Of a DNA stretch of 64,000 nt, positions 53,561 through 59,948 are shown piece by piece. The stretch is from positions 1 to 64,000 of IMG/VR virus record IMGVR_UViG_3300035195_000412. One strand, 5' to 3'. Below the pieces are notes generated by a model that saw only the letters and a list, made by a program, of their open reading frames with translations, searched no databases and was not told the origin of the DNA. Within the stretch, counting starts at the first letter, position 1. Each line of letters begins with the position of its first letter. A program made the translations under genes and the position numbers. The DNA is from a virus.

Positions 53561-54697
53561 TTAACCACCATCTCCACTAGCATTGGTAGCTGCTATTGTT
53601 TCTGACCTTCTCATTGCAAGAGATGTATTACCACTACCGATACTCTTATCTGCTTTGCTCGATTTAGATATCTGTTGATAATTTTCTTGAGTGAGTATTT
53701 TAATTTCTGTAAATGATATACCCATTGTTGTAGATACAGGGTATCCATCTTGAAACAGTTTAGTTGAATGACTAGTAGACACACTTGTACAAACCATAGG
53801 TAAGAAATCATCAAACTGTTTTGCAATCGGGCCCTCCCAACTTAGCTTGAAAATATTCGGATAGTTGAAGTAGTTTTCTACTGCAGTATCCCCTTCTGCA
53901 TTACTATATGTATCGGGTAACATTGCTGTTTTAAAGTGATGTACAATATCTTGAACTGCTTTTGCTTCATCTGCATTTCTAGGATAAAACTCATAGTCAA
54001 AACTAAAGTCTCTAAATCCTACTCCTTGAAACATCTGTTCTTCCATAGGATTGACTGCTCTTCCAGCAAGGAAGTTACTTGCATCGCCAACTATCATTGA
54101 TGCAATAGAATCTATACCTGTTTGTATTGCATTTTCTAATGCAGTTCCCATTGCTTGCATTGTGGAACCATCCATTTTACCATTGAAAGAATCTTTTATT
54201 TCTAATGCACTTCTAATACCTTTACCAACTCCAGTTGCTGAGTATTCTGCTTTAACGTCATCTCCAATTTCAGTTGGAACATATAAATATATGTTGGTTG
54301 ACTCCTTACCACTAAGCATATTCCTGTTGTTTTCCCCTTCTCTTTTCTGCCTTGGTAATGTTTCGAAAACAAGAAAGTTTTCTACCCCATCCCCAATTGG
54401 ATATTGCAACTCTCTGTAACTTTGTTCGGGGCTATGTTTTGCGTAAGCTTTTGATTTAACTGATTCACGAGACTTTTGTAAACTTGCACGTCTATTGTTG
54501 AGTGTATTTTCAGCTTCTAATTTTTGTTGTGCTAATTTATCTGCAACACCACCAAAAGCAGTTCCTTCAATCCCCTTGGTTGCCATGTCTTTTATGTCGT
54601 AACCTGTCCCACTGATTTTTGCTTGTATTCCCTTAAGAGATTTAATTGCTTGTTTCCCTTGGTTTACTTTGTTTAGTATTTTGTTGATATTCGGCAT
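53561..54697 (-). CDS. gp48: Baseplate tail-tube initiator, gp48-like
   Basis: A 378-residue protein (T4 gp48: 364) that sits on the hub and starts the tube. The first 110 residues are helical and basic. The C-terminal half has the tube fold: FRDFSFDYEFYPRNADEAKA (about 222-241), then VQDIVHHFKTAML, which matches the TPRSTEDL block of T4 gp48. AGGG lies 7 nt before the ATG. It is the first gene of the large minus-strand block and faces gp4 across a divergent promoter region. Confidence 0.88.
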   Translation of the reverse strand: MPNINKILNKVNQGKQAIKSLKGIQAKISGTGYDIKDMATKGIEGTAFGGVADKLAQQKLEAENTLNNRRASLQKSRESVKSKAYAKHSPEQSYRELQYPIGDGVENFLVFETLPRQKREGENNRNMLSGKESTNIYLYVPTEIGDDVKAEYSATGVGKGIRSALEIKDSFNGKMDGSTMQAMGTALENAIQTGIDSIASMIVGDASNFLAGRAVNPMEEQMFQGVGFRDFSFDYEFYPRNADEAKAVQDIVHHFKTAMLPDTYSNAEGDTAVENYFNYPNIFKLSWEGPIAKQFDDFLPMVCTSVSTSHSTKLFQDGYPVSTTMGISFTEIKILTQENYQQISKSSKADKSIGSGNTSLAMRRSETIAATNASGDGG

Positions 54698-54707
54698 TTA
54701 GAATCCC

Positions 54708-54715
54708 TATAAATA
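54708..54715 (+). promoter_or_regulatory. Late promoter TATAAATA for gp4 (plus strand)
   Basis: A perfect late box on the plus strand, 29 nt before the gp4 ATG. It lies between the start codons of the divergent genes gp48 and gp4. Confidence 0.75.
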
Positions 54716-54739
54716 GTTCTTGTTAATTATGGTTACTGT

Positions 54740-54747
54740 TATTTATG
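54740..54747 (-). promoter_or_regulatory. Late promoter-like CATAAATA for gp48 (minus strand)
   Basis: One mismatch from TATAAATA on the minus strand, 42 nt before the gp48 ATG. It overlaps the gp4 start codon, so the divergent promoters are interleaved. Confidence 0.55.
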
Positions 54748-55194
54748 GCATATTCGGGTAAGTTCAAACCAAAGAACTACAAAAAATACAAAGGAGACCC
54801 CACTAAAATCTATTATAGGTCTTTATGGGAGCGTAGATTCATGGTTTACTGTGATGAAAACAGCAATGTATTAGAATGGGGTAGTGAAGAAATCATTATA
54901 CCATACATTTCACCCTTAGACAAAAGACCACATAGATATTTTCCCGACTTTTACATAAAGTATAAGAATGCATCGGGTCAAATACTTCGAGAAATCATTG
55001 AGGTCAAACCTAAGAAACAAACTAGGCCCCCAAAACAACCAAAACGTAAGACACAACGTTACTACAAAGAGGTTGCAACCTATGTAGTCAATGAAGCAAA
55101 GTTTAAAGCTGCAGAAAGCTTCTGCAAAGATAGAAAATTTGGATTCCGTATACTAACCGAAGACCACTTACTCCCAAAAAAGGTAAAAAAATGA
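54745..55194 (+). CDS. gp4: Head completion nuclease-like protein, gp4
   Basis: A 149-residue protein (T4 gp4: 150) needed to finish the head and allow tail joining. It has the TnsA-like restriction-endonuclease fold: YYRSLWERRFMVYCDENSNV (27-46), then the catalytic-type HRYFPDFYIKY and EIIEVKPKKQ, giving the E...D...ExK set. A late box and a 29-nt leader without a clear ribosome site precede the ATG. It overlaps the HAD gene by 4 nt. Confidence 0.92.
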   Translation: MAYSGKFKPKNYKKYKGDPTKIYYRSLWERRFMVYCDENSNVLEWGSEEIIIPYISPLDKRPHRYFPDFYIKYKNASGQILREIIEVKPKKQTRPPKQPKRKTQRYYKEVATYVVNEAKFKAAESFCKDRKFGFRILTEDHLLPKKVKK

Positions 55195-55793
55195 AGAAAT
55201 TATATGTATTTGATTTGGATGGAGTCTTGATTGACTCAAAAGCAAACATGGAACTGGCATTCAACAAGTTAGACACTGGTAAACCTTTTGAAGATACCAC
55301 TAATACGTTCCCAAGTTATTTTAAACACATTGGTAAACCGTTCAAGGATATCTTAACTGAGATGGGTATACTTACTGACCAAGATGAGTTGATGAGAAGA
55401 TACAATAGATACTCTGCAGCGAATTCTAACTTGATAAAGTTTTACGATGGTGTAGAAAAACACCTTCAATCATTGGAGCGTGATGGTAAGAAATTAGCCG
55501 TGGTAACTTCGAAGTCGAAATTACGAGCTGATGCTATTCTTGCTGAGATTAATGTCAATTTTGAAATCATATGTTGTCCCACTGAAGGATTGAGAGGGAA
55601 ACCATCCCCCGACCAACTACTATATACCCTTGCATATTGTAATACTGACCCAAGTGATGCAGTTTATGTTGGGGATATGCAAGTAGATATGGATTGTGCA
55701 AACAGAGCTGGGGTAGATTTCATCTATGCAGAATATGGATATGGAGATATAGAATGTTGTTGGAACAGAGCAAATTCAATCGAGTCGGTTTAA
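55191..55793 (+). CDS. HAD-family phosphatase beside CMP-KDO synthetase
   Basis: A 200-residue hydrolase with all HAD motifs: FDLDGVLIDS (8-17; catalytic Asp pair), AVVTSKSK (motif II), the lysine region EGLRGKPSPDQ (motif III) and YVGDMQVDMDCANRAG (motif IV). The cap domain between motifs I and II is alpha-helical, as in phosphoglycolate phosphatase relatives. Overlap with the kdsB-like gene by 40 nt suggests they work together. KDO-8-phosphate phosphatase is therefore possible, although classical KdsC proteins lack a cap of this kind, so the substrate remains open. Confidence 0.82.
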   Translation: MKKLYVFDLDGVLIDSKANMELAFNKLDTGKPFEDTTNTFPSYFKHIGKPFKDILTEMGILTDQDELMRRYNRYSAANSNLIKFYDGVEKHLQSLERDGKKLAVVTSKSKLRADAILAEINVNFEIICCPTEGLRGKPSPDQLLYTLAYCNTDPSDAVYVGDMQVDMDCANRAGVDFIYAEYGYGDIECCWNRANSIESV

Positions 55794-56494
55794 TACCTGC
55801 TCGTTGGGGTTCATCTAGATTTGAGGGTAAACCCCTTGCATTAATCTGTGGTGAATCTATGATTAAAAGAACCTATGACCGTGCATCGGCTTCGAAGAAA
55901 CTAGACAAGGTCTACGTGGTTACGGATGATAACAGAATTGAATACCATTGTGAGATATTCAATATACCTGTGATAAGAGTTGATGATGATTGTGAAACTG
56001 GTACCGATAGATGTGCAATTGCATCTGAACAAATAGATGCAGATATCTATGTTAATATTCAAGGTGACGAACCCTTGATTGACCCCGAAGCAATTGATAG
56101 ACTATGTGATTATTTTAATCCTAATCTTGGTGTTGCAAATGCATATGTTACAATCGAGGAACCTTACAAGGTCATGGACAACGATGTAGTAAAGGTTGTG
56201 TTTGATTCACATCATTGTGCAATGTATTACTCACGTCTTGGTATACCTTTCCCACGAGGTGAGGATGCAAGGGTACATCAACAACTTGGTTTATATGCAT
56301 TCACTAAAGAACGTCTACAAGAATTTTCTGCATTACCTATGCAGACTTTAGAGAGAGCTGAAAGGGTTGAGATGTTGAGATTCTTAGAACATGGATATAA
56401 GGTTCTAATGATTCATGTAGAAGATGATGGTCTATCAGTAGACACACCTAAAGATATCAAACTAGTAGAGGATAGAATAAATGCATATAACTGA
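55754..56494 (+). CDS. kdsB: 3-deoxy-manno-octulosonate cytidylyltransferase (CMP-KDO synthetase)
   Basis: A 246-residue protein, close to bacterial KdsB in length. It activates KDO with CTP to CMP-KDO for lipopolysaccharide. LIPARWGSSRFEGKPLALIC (about 13-32) is the CTP-binding loop, followed by IKRTYDRA, VVTDDNRI, ETGTDRCAIA and NIQGDEPLI, which are all family hallmarks, and IPFPRGED near 165. Start: ATG 55754; an upstream in-frame start at 55694 would add 20 unrelated residues. It overlaps the end of the HAD gene. CMP-KDO could modify host LPS, or supply KDO for a phage glycan. Confidence 0.93.
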   Translation: MLLEQSKFNRVGLIPARWGSSRFEGKPLALICGESMIKRTYDRASASKKLDKVYVVTDDNRIEYHCEIFNIPVIRVDDDCETGTDRCAIASEQIDADIYVNIQGDEPLIDPEAIDRLCDYFNPNLGVANAYVTIEEPYKVMDNDVVKVVFDSHHCAMYYSRLGIPFPRGEDARVHQQLGLYAFTKERLQEFSALPMQTLERAERVEMLRFLEHGYKVLMIHVEDDGLSVDTPKDIKLVEDRINAYN

Positions 56495-57197
56495 AGACCG
56501 CCTACGAGAGGCCTTCGAAAATAAATCTAGAGTATCAATACCAAAGATAGCGACTCTAGCTGAATGTAAACATTGGCATCCATATCACCCTAAGATGTTT
56601 GGAAAGAATTTGTTGGAGTATATCCATCATATCAATGTTGCAGAGAATAAGACCGACGATGATTCACTGAGAAACGAAGCACAGAAACTAGTTTGGTTAA
56701 TAGACCAATACAAAACAGTAGGGTTTTATTCTACACCACAAGCATGGATTAAACCAAACGGTAGATGGAGAGTACATCCAGGCTCCGTTCGTGTAAATGC
56801 TCTGATACAATGTAAAGCTTATGAAACAAAATTTGTTGTTTGGGATGACTCCAATTACTTACCCAACAATAAACAAATCACTTATGATGATTGGATAAAT
56901 GAATTCCCTATCCCCGAGGGTAGAGATACTAGGTTCTTTGATGTTGAGGGTATGATTGAGTTTCATATATCTGAAGACCGTCCCGAAATGTATGAGTACT
57001 ACTATAGACTTAGAGAATTATATGAGGGTAAGAAACCTAGACTCATAGGAACCTGTGATGAAAGTATAAAACATCTATTCGGAAATGGTAGAGTTACCGT
57101 TACTGGTCATATAACTGAAGAAGACCTCGGGTCATTCCTAGAAATAAATCCATCTAATCGAAAAGTTATAGAAACTAATTTTAGTATTGTAGCCTAG
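56481..57197 (+). CDS. Hypothetical protein with HPGS motif
   Basis: A 238-residue protein of unknown function. WLIDQYKTVGFYSTPQAWIK (about 74-93) and RWRVHPGSVRVNALIQCKAY (about 98-117) align with WLIQSIQEEGLRAPIQGYVV and RIHPGSIR in the glycosyltransferase fusion at 17015. The pattern (helix, PIxxx, hydrophobic strand, GxxR) recalls the ParB/sulfiredoxin fold, but the catalytic role is unknown. It overlaps kdsB by 14 nt, so it probably belongs to the same sugar-related operon. Confidence 0.65.
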   Translation: MHITEDRLREAFENKSRVSIPKIATLAECKHWHPYHPKMFGKNLLEYIHHINVAENKTDDDSLRNEAQKLVWLIDQYKTVGFYSTPQAWIKPNGRWRVHPGSVRVNALIQCKAYETKFVVWDDSNYLPNNKQITYDDWINEFPIPEGRDTRFFDVEGMIEFHISEDRPEMYEYYYRLRELYEGKKPRLIGTCDESIKHLFGNGRVTVTGHITEEDLGSFLEINPSNRKVIETNFSIVA

Positions 57198-57201
57198 AAT
57201 A

Positions 57202-57209
57202 CATAAATA
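57202..57209 (+). promoter_or_regulatory. Late promoter-like CATAAATA, 5 nt before ATG
   Basis: One mismatch from TATAAATA on the plus strand. Five bases separate it from the ATG at 57215 and no ribosome site is present. It is the only plus-strand case of the 5-nt pattern. Confidence 0.6.
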
Positions 57210-57214
57210 GTTAT

Positions 57215-57802
57215 ATGGTATCAAGAGTCTTATTGTCAGCAGTAGCAAAAATGTTACCCGAAGATATAGAATCGGGAACTGAAGATAGTCTTGAATGGTT
57301 TAGAACTAACGTAAGAGATATTAAACTAAGACCCGATAGATTAATGGGTGGACTGAGTGCAGTTACATCTAGTAGTTTTAAGCAGGGTAAAGTATACATG
57401 TTTCACTACGATGCTAAATGGCAAGATGAATTGCCTTACTGGGATAAGTACCCAATAGTGATACCAATAGAACAATATAAAGATGGGTTCTTAGGTATTA
57501 ATACACATTACATTGCACCTAGACATAGAACTGCATTACTCAGACCCTTATTAGAAGAGCTAAGAGGCAATACAATAGAGGGTGATGGAGATACTAGAAT
57601 GGAAGTTGATTACAACATCATTCAGTACAATAATGATTTAAGGTTTGCAAAACCTTGTATCAAAAGATATTTAACAACACACATAGGTGCAAGAATAGTG
57701 GAAGTACCTTACCAACAATGGGAAGCAATATTGATGTTACCACTTGCAAAATTTAACGTCAACGCAAATACTGTGTATGCAGAGAGTCAAAGGAAATTCT
57801 AA
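57215..57802 (+). CDS. Probable DNA end protector, gp2-like
   Basis: A 195-residue protein. VYMFHYDAKWQDELPYWDKY (about 52-71), then PIVIPIEQYKDGFLGINTHY with LRPLLEEL, is a block I associate with gp2-type end protectors of T4-like phages (T4 gp2 binds the DNA ends in the head). The rest is not distinctive. Position next to gp4 and a tail-tube-fold gene agrees with T4 order 3-2-4, but the identification is tentative. A leaderless start is likely (promoter 5 nt upstream). Confidence 0.55.
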   Translation: MVSRVLLSAVAKMLPEDIESGTEDSLEWFRTNVRDIKLRPDRLMGGLSAVTSSSFKQGKVYMFHYDAKWQDELPYWDKYPIVIPIEQYKDGFLGINTHYIAPRHRTALLRPLLEELRGNTIEGDGDTRMEVDYNIIQYNNDLRFAKPCIKRYLTTHIGARIVEVPYQQWEAILMLPLAKFNVNANTVYAESQRKF

Positions 57803-58611
57803 TGAGTATAACAATAGATACGTTTAAAGCAAATTTTGATGTAGGTGCAAGAGGAGACCATTATGATGTTGCTATTATAGCACCTGCTGGATTAGGATTT
57901 CAGTTCGCTGCAGAAGACATGCTTAGATGTAGAAGTGTAGATATGGAAGGTTCATCTTTAGGAACTAATACAAGAGACCAATACAATTCGGGATATGAAA
58001 TCCCCGACGGAACTGTAGACCAAGGTGGGTTTGTTGACTTAACCTTTATATGTGACCAATCATTTCATGACCGTGCATTAATTGAAGCATGGCATCGATG
58101 GATTTACGAAGCACCATACACAGGTGGTGCTGGTGGAACTCAAGGTTCTGCACAAATACCAGTCATGAAATATCTTGATGAATACATCGGACAACTTGAA
58201 GTGTATGCACTGAGAAAGGACGAAACTAAGTCTTTAAAATATTGTTACTATGACGTATATCCATCATCATTCGATACTCAAAGTTTTGGTGCAGACTCAA
58301 GTGGTATACTAGAAATTAGTATGTCATTCCAATACAGACATTACGATACAGAATACATGGTAGAAGATAGGAAGCCAAATAGAAATTACACTGAGATATA
58401 TGATGGTATGCTAGCAAAGCAACCAAAACTTCCCGAAGCTTCTGCACTAAATACTGGAAGAAAGATTTTAGATTCTACTTTAGACGCATTAAAAGTCGGA
58501 AGTAGATTTAACGATAAAGTTGGTGGTTACCTTAATAAGTTATCATCACTTGACACCGCTGCCACTAAGTACAAAAACCTAGGAATAGGAAAGTTACTGG
58601 GTGGTGGTTAA
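57802..58611 (+). CDS. Tail-tube-fold protein, gp54- or gp3-like
   Basis: A 269-residue protein. HYDVAIIAPAGLGFQFAAED (20-39), FHDRALIEAWHRWIYEAPYT and YYDVYPSSFDTQSFGADSSG have the strand-helix-strand order of the tube superfamily (gp19, gp3, gp48, gp54). The C-terminal 80 residues are helical. It could be the baseplate tube initiator gp54 or the tail completion protein gp3; I cannot separate them. The start overlaps the previous stop (TAATG). Confidence 0.65.
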   Translation: MSITIDTFKANFDVGARGDHYDVAIIAPAGLGFQFAAEDMLRCRSVDMEGSSLGTNTRDQYNSGYEIPDGTVDQGGFVDLTFICDQSFHDRALIEAWHRWIYEAPYTGGAGGTQGSAQIPVMKYLDEYIGQLEVYALRKDETKSLKYCYYDVYPSSFDTQSFGADSSGILEISMSFQYRHYDTEYMVEDRKPNRNYTEIYDGMLAKQPKLPEASALNTGRKILDSTLDALKVGSRFNDKVGGYLNKLSSLDTAATKYKNLGIGKLLGGG

Positions 58612-58630
58612 TTAATTATGGAGTATAATT

Positions 58631-59335
58631 ATGGCCTTACCAATTCAAGCAACCCCCACATATACATGTGAATTGCCATCAACTGGTACTGAAGTAAAAT
58701 TCAGACCGTTCCTAGTAAAGGAACAAAAGATTCTTGTCATTGCACAAGAAAGTGAAGACCCGAAAACTACACTTAGTGCAGTTAAGGATTTGATTAATAA
58801 TGTGACGTTTGAGAAAGTCAATGCAAATGAATTGACTATGTTTGACCTAGAGTACTTGTTCTGTAAAATCAGAGCAGTATCAGTAGGTGAAACGATTCCA
58901 TTAAAGTTGGCTTGCATGTCAACTGACTGTAATGGAACTGGTGAAACAGTAGTTAACTTAGATGACCTAACAGTAACAGAAGATACTGGTGGTGACCCTA
59001 AGATAATGATATCAGATGACGTTGGTATTATATTAAGATATCCAAAGGTTAAAGATATGGAACAAATTACTACTGCTTCTGAAGACCAACAATCGATAGA
59101 AGTTCTTAAGGCATCAATCACACAAATTTTTGATGCAGAGAATGTCTACGATGAGGCTGATATGTCAGCTGACGATAAATCAGAGTTTGTAGAAAGTTTA
59201 ACCTTTCCACAGATTGAGAAGTTGAGTGCATTCTTTAACGGTATGCCCAAACTTCAAGGTAAGATTGAATACAAGTGTAACACTTGTGGTAAGTTGAATG
59301 AGAGAGTATTAGAAGGACTACAAAGTTTTTTTTAA
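58631..59335 (+). CDS. gp26: Baseplate hub / tail assembly chaperone-type protein, gp26-like
   Basis: A 234-residue protein (T4 gp26: 208). EVKFRPFLVKEQKILVIAQE (21-40) is the family start, ELTMFDLEYLFCKIRAVSVG follows, and Cys pairs CMSTDC and KCNTCGK suggest a zinc site. It ends QSFF then TAA inside a run of eight T. The sequence T TTT TTT before the stop is a canonical -1 slippery heptamer leading into the next frame. GGAG lies 7 nt before the ATG. Confidence 0.88.
   Translation: MALPIQATPTYTCELPSTGTEVKFRPFLVKEQKILVIAQESEDPKTTLSAVKDLINNVTFEKVNANELTMFDLEYLFCKIRAVSVGETIPLKLACMSTDCNGTGETVVNLDDLTVTEDTGGDPKIMISDDVGIILRYPKVKDMEQITTASEDQQSIEVLKASITQIFDAENVYDEADMSADDKSEFVESLTFPQIEKLSAFFNGMPKLQGKIEYKCNTCGKLNERVLEGLQSFF
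59326..59332 (+). promoter_or_regulatory. Predicted -1 ribosomal frameshift site, T TTT TTT
   Basis: In the gp26 frame the codons are AGT TTT TTT TAA. The heptamer T TTT TTT lies directly before the stop and fits the X XXY YYZ rule. A -1 slip leads into the open frame ending at 59529. The slip is predicted, not shown. Confidence 0.6.
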
Positions 59336-59529
59336 TAACCCTTTCTCATGAGTCGGTGTTTAATTTTTATAGCACCAACTTTCAACTAATGCAACACCAC
59401 AAATACTCGTTAGACGAATTAGATTCAATGATACCTTGGGAAAGGGAAATCTATATTAAATTGCTCATGCAACATCTAGAAGAAGAAAAAGAACGTCAGA
59501 AGGCAGAACAAGCCAAAATGAGAAGATAA
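59332..59529 (+). CDS. gp51-position C-terminal extension reached by -1 frameshift
   Basis: An open frame of 65 residues in -1 relation to gp26. It reads LITLSHESVFNFYSTNFQLM and continues MQHHKYSLDELDSMIPWERE, then a Glu/Lys-rich helix ending KMRR. No start codon has a ribosome site: candidate ATG 59389 would give 46 residues and cut off conserved-looking FNFYSTNFQL. Translation as a gp26 fusion (299 residues) is therefore most likely, as with lambda G-GT before the tape measure. The place is that of T4 gene 51. Confidence 0.65.
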   Translation, partial: LITLSHESVFNFYSTNFQLMQHHKYSLDELDSMIPWEREIYIKLLMQHLEEEKERQKAEQAKMRR

Positions 59530-59557
59530 CGTTTAATTTAAACTAGAGGATACAAAA

Positions 59558-59938
59558 ATGAGCGACATGGAAAAATTTCAAGGCGACATGAGTCGTAACG
59601 AAGTAGAAATTGACTTGAAAAAGTTTATGAGTATGGTTTCTGAAATCGGTGATTTGAAACAGGAAATCTTTGAACTAACTCAAGAAGATAGAAAGAACCC
59701 TTGGCAGAAATGGATATTTGCAGCTAAGACAATTGATGCATGGAGAATTATACCTCGTGCATTCCTAGGTATTTACATGTACCTATTATATTATGCGACT
59801 TTTTGGTTTATGGACTTAACAGACCCAACACTAGAACAATCGGGATTGATTTCCGTATTGGTTGGTGCTGGTGCAGCTTGGTTTGGTCTATACACTTCAA
59901 GTGCAGCGAAAGAACACGCAGATACAAACCCTAATTAG
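59558..59938 (+). CDS. Small membrane protein before the tape measure
   Basis: A 126-residue protein. The first 60 residues are soluble and acidic-helical (NEVEIDLKKFMSMVSEIGDL). Two membrane segments follow: PRAFLGIYMYLLYYATFWFM (about 67-86) and SGLISVLVGAGAAWFGLY (about 98-115). The tail is short and polar. Two spans with a charged N-terminal arm could be a holin or an inner-membrane partner for the tail tip. No diagnostic motif. AGAGGA precedes the ATG. Confidence 0.7.
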   Translation: MSDMEKFQGDMSRNEVEIDLKKFMSMVSEIGDLKQEIFELTQEDRKNPWQKWIFAAKTIDAWRIIPRAFLGIYMYLLYYATFWFMDLTDPTLEQSGLISVLVGAGAAWFGLYTSSAAKEHADTNPN

Positions 59939-59948
59939 GAAAACATAA

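Noticed and set aside
55694-55753. Upstream start of the CMP-KDO synthetase
   Set aside because: It would add 20 residues encoded within the HAD gene that do not belong to KdsB; the ATG at 55754 gives the usual length.
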